64,000 bases of DNA from Bacteroidales bacterium (GTDB lineage: Bacteria > Bacteroidota > Bacteroidia > Bacteroidales > Paludibacteraceae). Where the stretch lies: positions 126,001 to 190,000 of the forward strand of contig SUXE01000006.1 of assembly GCA_015061115.1 (NCBI GenBank). The letters are read 5' to 3'. A model generated the notes under the pieces. That model did not search any database. It was not told the origin of the DNA and worked only from the letters and a program-made list of their open reading frames with translations. Positions 44,818 through 52,858 of the stretch are shown here, piece after piece. Made by a program: the position numbers and the translations under genes. The stretch's first letter is position 1. Every line of letters starts with the position of its first letter.

Positions 44818-45495
44818 TTATGGTAACAACTCAATCTTTTCTTTGATTTTTCCGTTGGCAATATTCGCATTGATTTTCTCTATGATGATTTGCCTGTTTG
44901 AAAAAACGGAAACAAGATCTTCTTTCCAAAAATCATATCTTTTGCCAAAAAGTTGCTCAAAACTTTGTGGATTCTTGCGAGCATAGTCTTCCATACTTTT
45001 CATAGAAGCCAAAATGTCATCAAAGAGCGATTGGTCATTTAAATAGGTTGCCATAAAAGTTTTGAGAATAAAAATTGAATCCTGCTCAACAGGATTTGTG
45101 CTGTATTCGTTTAAATACTTATTATATAGATATTTATCGAATATGTCCAGTATTTGATTTTTGTGGATATCCTTTGTCAAGTCAAATCCCATATATTTCT
45201 CTGCATTAAGGAAAATCTCTTCTTTCTTTTCCAGCATTTTAGAGATCGGAAGAGAATAATTAAGACCCTTCGAGTCCTCAATACAATGATAAAGGTAAGA
45301 TACACAAAAACACGTCTTTACATCCTCCCGCCATAGAGGATATATGACAAAATATGGTTTTATTTCGCCATATATCTTCATAAGTTCAAATCCGATAGCA
45401 AAGCATCCTACAATTTTATAGTATTTTGATTGAGAGACAGCCGTTAAATTATAACGTTTTATCCACTCGTTTTTAAGTATGGTTTCTTCTTTCAT
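44818..45495 (-). CDS. hypothetical protein, paralogue of the 40.4 kb gene
   Basis: Start at 45495 (ATG); an upstream TTG at 45501 is in frame. About 225 residues with the same blocks as 40415-41236 (KYYKIVGCFAIGFE, HCIEDSKGLNY, NAEKYMGFDLTKDIHKNQILDIF, FWKEDLVSVFSNRQIIIEKINANIANGKIKEK). It lacks the C-terminal extension of the other copy. The downstream partner here is the 410-residue protein; the paralogue has a different partner. Confidence 0.72.
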   Translation of the reverse strand: MKEETILKNEWIKRYNLTAVSQSKYYKIVGCFAIGFELMKIYGEIKPYFVIYPLWREDVKTCFCVSYLYHCIEDSKGLNYSLPISKMLEKKEEIFLNAEKYMGFDLTKDIHKNQILDIFDKYLYNKYLNEYSTNPVEQDSIFILKTFMATYLNDQSLFDDILASMKSMEDYARKNPQSFEQLFGKRYDFWKEDLVSVFSNRQIIIEKINANIANGKIKEKIELLP

Positions 45496-45540
45496 TATCA
45501 ATTAGGTATTTATATGTCGTAACATATTTGTGCACATTTC

Positions 45541-45845
45541 ATATGCCATCCTCATATCCGCATCCGCAAACACCACTACGCCTCTCATCCGCACTATATC
45601 CGCAAGTGCCACTGCGTTCGGTGCATACGGTTACTCAGATAACGTCTTCCAGACGCGGAGGTGCCACATGTCATATCCTCTCATCCGCACTATATCCGCA
45701 CGTGCCACTGCGTTCGGCACATGCGGTTACCCAGATAGCGTCTTCCAGACGCGGAGGTGCCACATGTCATATCCTCTCATCCGCACTATATCCGCAAGTG
45801 CCACTGCGTTCGGTGCCAGATAGCGTCTTCCAGACGCGGAGATGC
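45541..45845. repeat. REP-like repeat cluster E, three units of 96 bp
   Basis: Units begin at 45581, 45677 and 45773 (CCTCTCATCCGCACTATATC). Each ends in the GCGTCT-TCC-AGACGC hairpin (45642-45656 as ACGTCT, 45738-45752, 45823-45837); the third unit is deleted internally. The inner hairpin is GTGCC/GGTGC or GTGCC/GGCAC. Not a CRISPR array: there are no unique spacers. Confidence 0.8.
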
Positions 45846-45883
45846 TTAATTCCGCATTTAATTTAGCATTCCGCATTTATAAT

Positions 45884-47032
45884 TTAGCATTTTTTCAAAT
45901 ATTTTTCGATTCTATCCAATGCCTCTTTAATATTATCAAGCGAATTTGCATACGACAATCTCACATATCCCTCTCCATTCGTTCCGAAATCAACACCAGG
46001 TGTGATGCCGACGTGGGCATTCTCAAGCACATCAAATGCGAATTTGTAGCAGTCGTTGGTGAATTTTTTCGCGTTGGCGAAGATGTAGAAGGCTCCCTGT
46101 GGCTCTGTCTCAATCACAAACCCCATCTTACGCAGACGGTCGATCATGTAGACACGGCGTTCATTGTAGATCTCAAGTCGTTTCTTCACATCATCCTCTC
46201 CATATCTCAAAGCTGCGATTCCTGCTTTCTGCGACATGCTTGGCGCGCAGATGGCAAGGTTTTGCTGCATTGTCTGGATATGTTTCATATATTGTTTAGG
46301 AGCGATCATATAGCCGAGACGCAATCCCGTCATCGCATATCTTTTTGAGAAACCATTAAGCACAAATGCATTGTCTGTCACTTCCAGCACGCTGACGGGA
46401 GTGCCGTTGTAGACAAGACCATGATAGATTTCGTCGGAGATGATCGGAATACCAAGTTTGGCGATTTCTGCATAAGTCTCTTTGGAGACGAGAGTGCCGG
46501 TAGGGTTCATCGGTGAGTTGACGAAGATGGCACGAGTCTTTGGAGTGATCGCAGCCTTCAACGCCTCAATCGGATATTGGAATCCGTCTTCTGCTTTCAC
46601 AGTGATCGGCACAGGCACAGCGTTGGCAGCTAACGTGAAATTTTTGTAGCAGGCATAGCCGGGATTGGTCATGATCACCTCGCTGCCCGGTTCACAAAGA
46701 AGCTGAAGAGCCATAAGTATAGCAGGGGATGATCCAGATGTTACGACGATGGTGTCTTCGTCAACCGAGACACCGTATTCGCTCTTGTAGAACTTGGCAA
46801 TCTCACGTCTCAGCTCAATATCACCAAGAGAGTGAGTATAGTGGGTTTCTCCCTCTGCAAAGGCCTTTATTCCTGCCACAACAACCTCGTCAGAAGGTTC
46901 AAAATCTGGTTCACCTACCTCTAAATGAATCACGTCAACTCCTTTTTCCTGAAGTTCTTTAGCACGCTCCAACACATCCATTACGATGAACGATGTCATC
47001 TTCTCTACATTTGGATTCACCTTTGTTGCCAT
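45884..47032 (-). CDS. pyridoxal-phosphate-dependent class I/II aminotransferase
   Basis: 382 residues. Fold type I markers: HLEVGEPDF near 36, the TSGSSPAILMAL turn, NPGYACYKNF, the substrate NSPMNPTGTLVS, SDEIYHGLVY, the catalytic lysine in LNGFSKRYAMTGLRLGY and a late Arg in GYVRLSYANS. The spacing fits AspC-type (subgroup I-gamma) enzymes. The preferred amino acid cannot be told from sequence. Cytoplasmic. It ends in REP-type AT-rich filler. Confidence 0.92.
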   Translation of the reverse strand: MATKVNPNVEKMTSFIVMDVLERAKELQEKGVDVIHLEVGEPDFEPSDEVVVAGIKAFAEGETHYTHSLGDIELRREIAKFYKSEYGVSVDEDTIVVTSGSSPAILMALQLLCEPGSEVIMTNPGYACYKNFTLAANAVPVPITVKAEDGFQYPIEALKAAITPKTRAIFVNSPMNPTGTLVSKETYAEIAKLGIPIISDEIYHGLVYNGTPVSVLEVTDNAFVLNGFSKRYAMTGLRLGYMIAPKQYMKHIQTMQQNLAICAPSMSQKAGIAALRYGEDDVKKRLEIYNERRVYMIDRLRKMGFVIETEPQGAFYIFANAKKFTNDCYKFAFDVLENAHVGITPGVDFGTNGEGYVRLSYANSLDNIKEALDRIEKYLKKC

Positions 47033-47033
47033 C

Positions 47034-48287
47034 TTATTTGTTCTTGATTTTCTTTGATCCGATTAGTCTATAATATCTCTCTCCAAGTCGTTTATAGTAG
47101 ACGTAGATGTAATATTCATTCTCAGTCTGCCAATGGCTGATAGTCAGTCGGTCGGGGCTTGCTTTGCGTTCTCCGTTAGGAAGGAACACATACTGGAAAT
47201 TGTAGCCTCCGTTCTTTAGTACGATATCTAGCTCATACTGTTTTCTTTCGTTGTTCCACTTCATCAGGTTACGCTCGTTGAGATAACCATGATTGAAATC
47301 TCCTGCCACAAAGACAAATCCGTCCGGCCATTCCCAGTCCGTCTTGTAGGCGAAATGAACAATAGAATAGTCGATATCATAGTAAGACGTTATATTTTGA
47401 CCATGTATTTTATAGCGTCCGTCCTGGTCTTCAAACCATTCATAGTCTGGCTTGGCAGGGTAGAATCCCGGCATGACCTCAACATGATAATAAGGACGGT
47501 GGAACTGGATTCTTCTGATGTCACCGTTGTAGTTGATTTTATCAGAGAAGTCAATTTTTTGCCATTCGTTTCCTGCGTCAAACAACAGTTTTTCATCATT
47601 TTCCCAAATCAACGTGTTGGCACGGGTGAAATTTGGGATATTCAGGTAAGCGGCGTTATCCCAGCGCACGTTCTGGCGGACAACTGTGATAAGTTCACGA
47701 TCGCTTGGAGTGACCCCAAGTTTATCAAATCCAAGTTCCAGATTCACCTGCTGATATTTAGTGTTGATGCCATACATAGTGTTTGACTTCACTTCAGCGT
47801 CAATGTCAACAAGTCTCTCTGCGACACAGAAACAAGCAGTGAGAAGCACGCTGTCTGGTTTTTCCCTGTCAGCGATCTTCACCACATAATTGCCCGACAA
47901 TGTCATTTTCACATCATCGTTAGGCAGGAGGAGAGAGTAGTGTGTATAGTCGAAAGTAGTGTTTCGGGCATACTCATAGTCAGTAACATCCTGTTGATCA
48001 AAACCTTCAAGGTAGTCTATTTTGTCAAGTTCGGAAGATTCCCAAAGAGCAGAGCAATGCTCCACGAAATAAACAAGGTCACGTGGAGTGCGAGACATCT
48101 CGTCGAATGATATTTCAATCCTGTCATCTGAGTCCAAAAAGATTGTAGGCTCACTCATATCGATGCCATACACTTTCACTTGCAATGATTTGTAAGCATC
48201 ATTGAACGTCTCTGTACGGTAGCCTGCTAATGAATCAGAAAGGATACAGAATGTGAATGTCAGGAATATGAATAATTTTTTTGTCAT
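47034..48287 (-). CDS. DUF5103 protein, type IX secretion system plug
   Basis: The Met at 48287 (MTKKLFIFLTFTFCILSDSLAG) gives a signal peptide; the longer frame to 48365 adds a second unlikely segment. About 417 residues with DUF5103 traits: YRTETFNDAYKSLQVKVYG at the start, ISFDEMSRTPRDLVYFVEHCSA, TFDYTHYSLLLPNDDVKMTLSGNY, PSDRELITVVRQNVRWDNA and FVFVAGDFNHGYLNERNLMKWN. In Flavobacterium the Plug protein occludes the SprA translocon in the outer membrane. Adjacent to the aminotransferase by two bases. Confidence 0.88.
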   Translation of the reverse strand: MTKKLFIFLTFTFCILSDSLAGYRTETFNDAYKSLQVKVYGIDMSEPTIFLDSDDRIEISFDEMSRTPRDLVYFVEHCSALWESSELDKIDYLEGFDQQDVTDYEYARNTTFDYTHYSLLLPNDDVKMTLSGNYVVKIADREKPDSVLLTACFCVAERLVDIDAEVKSNTMYGINTKYQQVNLELGFDKLGVTPSDRELITVVRQNVRWDNAAYLNIPNFTRANTLIWENDEKLLFDAGNEWQKIDFSDKINYNGDIRRIQFHRPYYHVEVMPGFYPAKPDYEWFEDQDGRYKIHGQNITSYYDIDYSIVHFAYKTDWEWPDGFVFVAGDFNHGYLNERNLMKWNNERKQYELDIVLKNGGYNFQYVFLPNGERKASPDRLTISHWQTENEYYIYVYYKRLGERYYRLIGSKKIKNK

Positions 48288-48596
48288 TTTGCGAATATAT
48301 AACTGCAAATGTAGTGATTTTTTCATAATGACGGAATGGATGGATGCGTATTTGTTGAACGACATTGCATTTCATTCACCAAAACCGAGGCCGACATGTA
48401 AAAAATACGAATTTAATTATCACCCCAATACATTTGGCTTTCAATCAATGGATTATGAATTACGAATTATGAATTAATCCGGCCACGGTAGGGATTCATG
48501 TCAAACGAATCGCTACCGTGGCCGACAATGTTTATCATAACGCAATACAATTGGTTTTCAGTCAATTATGAATTATGCATTACGAATTAAAAAGAA
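48288..48596. repeat. intergenic region with long perfect hairpin
   Basis: CGGCCACGGTAG (48480-48491) pairs with CTACCGTGGCCG (48513-48524), and an inner GATTC/GAATC extends the stem. AT-rich borders resembling ATGAATTACGAATTA flank it on both sides, as at 42238-42377. Confidence 0.7.
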
Positions 48597-50084
48597 TTAT
48601 TTATTTAATTTTTTCTCTCCATTGATGATCACAACTCCACGATAATCATCCGAAACCTTCTGTCCGTTGATATTATATCGTTGACCATCGTTTGTGTCGG
48701 ACGATATTATATCACTCACATTAGTTATTGTAATGTCGCAGTCGTACTCTATAGTTTGAGTGTCAAGAATATAGTCGCTGACAATCACAGGATTAGTGAT
48801 TGCTTTTCCATTATTGTCACTTTCCAATGCGGCATCAACAGTGATCTCTTTCGACTCTCTTGGCAATAATCCACGAAGTGTTTCTTCCGAACGAATCGAA
48901 CCGATTGCAAAATAGGCATCACGATAGAGTGGAGCGACGCCGGTATTCTTCACCCTGATCTTGGTCTGCGTACCGTCGCTCTGACAACCAGTAACCACGA
49001 AATGATATCCAGTAGCCATACTGCATTCTTTGAAACGTGATGCCGTGTTGTATGAATTCTTTCCAGACGGATTATTGTTGGCGATCATAAATGTGATATG
49101 ATACTTTTTCGACTGTTCCTCCCAAGTATGTCCGTACATACCTGACGGATTGGTGAATTTTTCCTGATCACTGTCTTCATAATAACTTATCTCACCGCCA
49201 CAAACGCCTGTTTTCCAACGCTCTTTGCCCATTGCGTTCCAACACGACTCGTTATAACCATCACCTGAACTTTTCTCATGCCCCTCATGCATGAATGAGT
49301 CGTCGAACAATCCGAACTCCAACTTCTGAAGATCTTTATCTTTCGTAAATGGAGTATAGTCATCGTCAGCAGCGTCGATACTGATAGCCCAAGGGATATT
49401 CGCCATCACTTTTGTGATGTGCATGAAGAACTCCTTCTGGTATTCTTTCGATGGAAAATTACCGTCGAATTTAATATCCACACCATTCTCATCATAAATG
49501 TGGTATTCCGACCAGTGGCCGAATCCAACCTCTACAAATGCGATACGAGGATCTGTTTCGTATCTCTTTGAGAAATCTGTAAAAAACTGTTTTGTAAAGC
49601 GTTTAAGCTCACTGTTGCTCCAATCGGCATAGTGAGTAATTCCGTCGCCTTTCACCTTCTTGCTTACATCATGATAGTCGGATCTTGCCTTGATATACGC
49701 AGGCACGGCAGATGTGCCGGGTTCATTGTCGACCATCTTTTCTCCTGGATATTCGTAGAAGAAACGGAGAACAGCCTGATGGTTACGGCTTTTGATCTCG
49801 TCGAGAAGATCATCAAGATAGCTCCAATCATATTGTATAGTGCCATCGTCATCGCAACCTTTCACCACTTTGCATGGAGCCACATACGAGAACTCCAAAG
49901 CATGGCTCTTGCCATACGTCTTAAAACGATCCTCAGCTTCATCTGGCCATAACACCAAACCTGTCATTGGCTGTACGCTGGTAACTTGGGATGTGATGCC
50001 GACTGGCTTCCAATCGGCAGCTGTACTATTCAACGCAATAACCACATTGAATAGAAAAGGAAGTGCAATTCTTTTCATCTTCAT
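48597..50084 (-). CDS. secreted DUF4832-like glycoside-hydrolase-fold protein with C-terminal sorting motif
   Basis: 495 residues. N-terminal signal peptide (about 1-22). The middle reads as a TIM-barrel beta-sugar protein of the DUF4832/DUF4874 type: MTGLVLWPDEAEDRFKTYG, SYLDDLLDEIKSRNHQAVLRFFYEYPG, IAFVEVGFGHWSEYHIYDENG, FGLFDDSFMHEGHE. A beta domain follows (GVAPLYRDAYFAIGSIRSEETLRGLLPRESKEI). The last 30 residues (YNINGQKVSDDYRGVVIINGEKKL) are a typical Bacteroidales T9SS-like C-terminal signal. The substrate is unknown; the setting implies plant polysaccharide. Confidence 0.8.
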   Translation of the reverse strand: MKMKRIALPFLFNVVIALNSTAADWKPVGITSQVTSVQPMTGLVLWPDEAEDRFKTYGKSHALEFSYVAPCKVVKGCDDDGTIQYDWSYLDDLLDEIKSRNHQAVLRFFYEYPGEKMVDNEPGTSAVPAYIKARSDYHDVSKKVKGDGITHYADWSNSELKRFTKQFFTDFSKRYETDPRIAFVEVGFGHWSEYHIYDENGVDIKFDGNFPSKEYQKEFFMHITKVMANIPWAISIDAADDDYTPFTKDKDLQKLEFGLFDDSFMHEGHEKSSGDGYNESCWNAMGKERWKTGVCGGEISYYEDSDQEKFTNPSGMYGHTWEEQSKKYHITFMIANNNPSGKNSYNTASRFKECSMATGYHFVVTGCQSDGTQTKIRVKNTGVAPLYRDAYFAIGSIRSEETLRGLLPRESKEITVDAALESDNNGKAITNPVIVSDYILDTQTIEYDCDITITNVSDIISSDTNDGQRYNINGQKVSDDYRGVVIINGEKKLNK

Positions 50085-50240
50085 TCAATCTAAGTTTCAC
50101 ATTAATTTTTCAATAACATCACAAATATAAAAATTTTGTGTGTGAGAGGAAAAATAAATTTTAGATTTTTTCGAATATGATTCTATTAACAGTTCAGCAA
50201 ACCTTATATGTTATATAAGATTACTGACAGCACCAACCAT

Positions 50241-51572
50241 CTATTTCCTTGTCAATATCGTACAAATTTTGTCGGAGTATATTCTTACAATGTGAACCTG
50301 ATTCAACACTTGTGCAAATCTCAAATATTCATCACGTTGTGTGGTTGTGAAGATTGAACGTCCAAGCAAATCATAAACTTCTATTCGCTGAATGTCATCA
50401 CTCCACAATGGCGAATTGTCGACTTCTTTTACAGAAGCGTTTCCATATTTTGAAACTGTCACATTGGCAGGAAAACAGAACGATGGATCTTTTCTTTCGT
50501 ATATAGATTGCTCCATACTAGCTTTAGTCCTTTCAACTTTTTGCTTGAACAAAGTTCTGCCGTCGTATTGGATGGTGACAGGTTGAGAGAGGTCTAACAT
50601 ATCATCGTCCAACCAGATTGTGATTTCATCATAATCCATTTTGTTGATTATGATGGTATTGCCGTCGATATTTGCCTCAAAGGTGTTGCCACGGACAGGA
50701 GTGACAGAAGAGGGTAGAGATACCCAGTAGAATGCTTTTCGCAGACATTCCTCTTGTGTCCAGATTATCTGTTTTGGATGTGGATCGCGTGTAAAGCGAT
50801 TCATCCAACTGATAGCTACAGTATCCGCTTGATCCATCCAATGTCCTTTTCCTGCGACGATATTTGTCTGGTGAATATACTTTCCTGGAACAGTAGTGCT
50901 CAAAGAATCCATTTCGTCGCCTCTCTTCTTTACCTCTTTATTTCTGTCGTAAGCAGAGTCGAGAGCTCCGACCCAAATGGAGAATGGTGTATTGACCAAA
51001 TTACGAAGCCCCACGTCTCCAGGATGACCTGCCATCATGGAAGCCGCTGCCCAATGGTCGGCAAGACGTGGCGCTAATCGCCACACTCCATCACCTCCTG
51101 CGGAATAACCTAAAATATATACTTTGTCGGGATTTATATTCTCCTTCACTATCATCATGGTTATCAAATCCTGAAACAATGAGTCGATAGGTGCTTTGAA
51201 CCACATGTCCCAATCATCCCATGGTGCTCTTGGCGCTACGTATATTCCTTGGGGTTCATATAGATATATCTGATTCATCCATTGCTCGTCATTCGTCTCT
51301 TTGGGAGCATTGCCTCCACCATGCATGGATATCCAAAGACTTCGTCCTCCAACCGGTTCATTGCCTCTGATGATGTATCCTAATGGCAAACTCAATCCGT
51401 CTCGTCTGATGATATGCTCTTTATATGCCTCGTCGTAAAAACTGGACATCTTAGACTTCCATTCTGAAACTACTTGATTTTTTACCGATTCAGACTCATA
51501 TTTGTCCAATGATTGAGCTGACAAAGTGCAACTCATAGCAGACAAAAAGAGAGTAATAATGTGTTTTTTCAT
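50241..51572 (-). CDS. secreted alpha/beta-hydrolase (esterase-like) with C-terminal sorting domain
   Basis: 443 residues. Signal peptide ends at LSAQ (about 1-20). The hydrolase domain has an oxyanion-type SMHGGGNAPK, the nucleophile elbow GYSAGGDG (Ser near 155) and a late His in AGKGHWMD. This fits the poly(hydroxyalkanoate) depolymerase / feruloyl-type esterase superfamily. The C-terminus (IQRIEVYDLLGRSIFTTTQ...QVHIVRIYSDKI) is a T9SS type A-like sorting domain. Together with the lyases it could remove acyl groups from pectin or xylan (inference). Confidence 0.82.
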   Translation of the reverse strand: MKKHIITLFLSAMSCTLSAQSLDKYESESVKNQVVSEWKSKMSSFYDEAYKEHIIRRDGLSLPLGYIIRGNEPVGGRSLWISMHGGGNAPKETNDEQWMNQIYLYEPQGIYVAPRAPWDDWDMWFKAPIDSLFQDLITMMIVKENINPDKVYILGYSAGGDGVWRLAPRLADHWAAASMMAGHPGDVGLRNLVNTPFSIWVGALDSAYDRNKEVKKRGDEMDSLSTTVPGKYIHQTNIVAGKGHWMDQADTVAISWMNRFTRDPHPKQIIWTQEECLRKAFYWVSLPSSVTPVRGNTFEANIDGNTIIINKMDYDEITIWLDDDMLDLSQPVTIQYDGRTLFKQKVERTKASMEQSIYERKDPSFCFPANVTVSKYGNASVKEVDNSPLWSDDIQRIEVYDLLGRSIFTTTQRDEYLRFAQVLNQVHIVRIYSDKICTILTRK

Positions 51573-51642
51573 ATTAGATTATTTTTAGGAAGACGATTCG
51601 GCGTAAAGATACAGATTTTAATTTGAGGACAAAAAAACTTTG

Positions 51643-52650
51643 TCATTTTTCTATAATCAGCACTTGTCCGATCTTCAAATCGTTGGAAGTCAAACCGTTC
51701 AACTCTTTTAGTTCATCAACAGTCAGACCTGCCATTTTTGATATTCTGTACATCGTCTCTCCTTTCTCCACGATGTGAGTCTTCTTTGTTACTACAGGCT
51801 GCTCCTCTTTTTTTAGAGAATCTTTCTTGTCCTCTTTCACCACCTCTTTTTTAGTGTTCTGATTTGTATTCTTGCGAGCATTCTCCTGCTTTTTTCTATC
51901 TGCTTTTTCTTTTTCAAGACGCTGCTTCTCAAGGCGTTGCTTTTCAGCCTTCTCTCTCTTGCGACGCTCACGTCGACTCTCTTTCTTCTTCTTTTTATGT
52001 ACAGTGTGTTTATTGCTGTCGACGGAATTGTTATTGTCGACGGTTTTGTCATTTGACGGAGTGTCTATATCTGTAGTCTGACCTGGCAATTCAAGTTCCT
52101 CCTCCTGTGGCTGAGGAGTTGGCTCTGGCAACGTCTCTTCTTCATCTCTTTTCTTTGACTTACCTGAAGACATATCATAGATTCGTCTTGCTGTCTTGTA
52201 GCGAGACTTATAGTATGGATGCGTGGATTTGTCGATGCAGATTCCCTGTTTGAGCGACGCGTGGATAAACGAGAAATCTTCGTCAGTCACCTCAATCACA
52301 ATTCCGACATGACCTATTTTACTGCCTTTAGAACCAGAGTAAAACACCAGATCACCAGGCTTTATATGAGTGGCTTTGATTTTCTCTCCATGGTCAGACT
52401 GTGCGCTAGACGAGTGGGGCAGAGCATATCCCAACTCTTTATACATATACATGGTGAAACCAGAACAATCGAACGCATACGGACCTACACCACCGTTTCT
52501 GTATGTACGACGGAGATGCTTCTTTCCAAATTTAATCCATTCGTCAATGTCCTTATATTTTGTTTCGCTCCAATCTAATTTGTTTGCAGAAAAGGAGCAT
52601 ATATTGGTGATAAACAACAATATTACCAGCCAAATTGTTCTCTTTGTCAT
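51643..52650 (-). CDS. NlpC/P60 cell-wall hydrolase with C-terminal LysM
   Basis: 335 residues. Signal peptide at 1-22. NlpC/P60 domain at about 30-165: catalytic Cys in AFDCSGFTMYM, His in SKIGHVGIVIEV and a third polar residue in FIHASLKQGI. A long Lys, Arg and Glu-rich linker follows (about 170-285). The final 45 residues are a LysM domain (HIVEKGETMYRISKMAGLTVDELKELNG). The protein cleaves peptidoglycan stem peptides in the periplasm. Its linker is unusually basic and charged. Confidence 0.92.
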   Translation of the reverse strand: MTKRTIWLVILLFITNICSFSANKLDWSETKYKDIDEWIKFGKKHLRRTYRNGGVGPYAFDCSGFTMYMYKELGYALPHSSSAQSDHGEKIKATHIKPGDLVFYSGSKGSKIGHVGIVIEVTDEDFSFIHASLKQGICIDKSTHPYYKSRYKTARRIYDMSSGKSKKRDEEETLPEPTPQPQEEELELPGQTTDIDTPSNDKTVDNNNSVDSNKHTVHKKKKKESRRERRKREKAEKQRLEKQRLEKEKADRKKQENARKNTNQNTKKEVVKEDKKDSLKKEEQPVVTKKTHIVEKGETMYRISKMAGLTVDELKELNGLTSNDLKIGQVLIIEK

Positions 52651-52794
52651 TGTGTAGTTCCTTGTATTAGTAAAGAGGGGACAAACATCAGATTCCCCCG
52701 TATTAAAATAAGTTCTTATTGCAAAGATAATAAATTAGTTGATTTTTAGTTGTCAATCGTAGCAAAATAACATTATGACAATGGTCGATCAAAT

Positions 52795-52834
52795 AAAAAA
52801 ACGGACAGATACAATAGCATCTATCCGTTTTTTA
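52795..52834 (-). terminator. terminator after the first pectate lyase gene
   Basis: AAAAAACGGA (52796-52805) with TCCGTTTTTT (52824-52833) and an inner AGAT/ATCT pair; on the minus strand a T run follows. It may work both ways. Confidence 0.75.
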
Positions 52835-52858
52835 CATTCAAATAGTATAGTGAAACAT

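Noticed and set aside
33956-45844. CRISPR array
   Set aside because: Repeats are longer than usual, no unique spacers lie between them, and no cas gene is seen.
45528-45866. Plus-strand open frames with repeated peptides (for example RSVHTVTQI, LSSALYPQVPLRS) through the repeat cluster
   Set aside because: They are translations of the 96-bp repeats, without start or family signal, and run opposite to the neighbouring genes.
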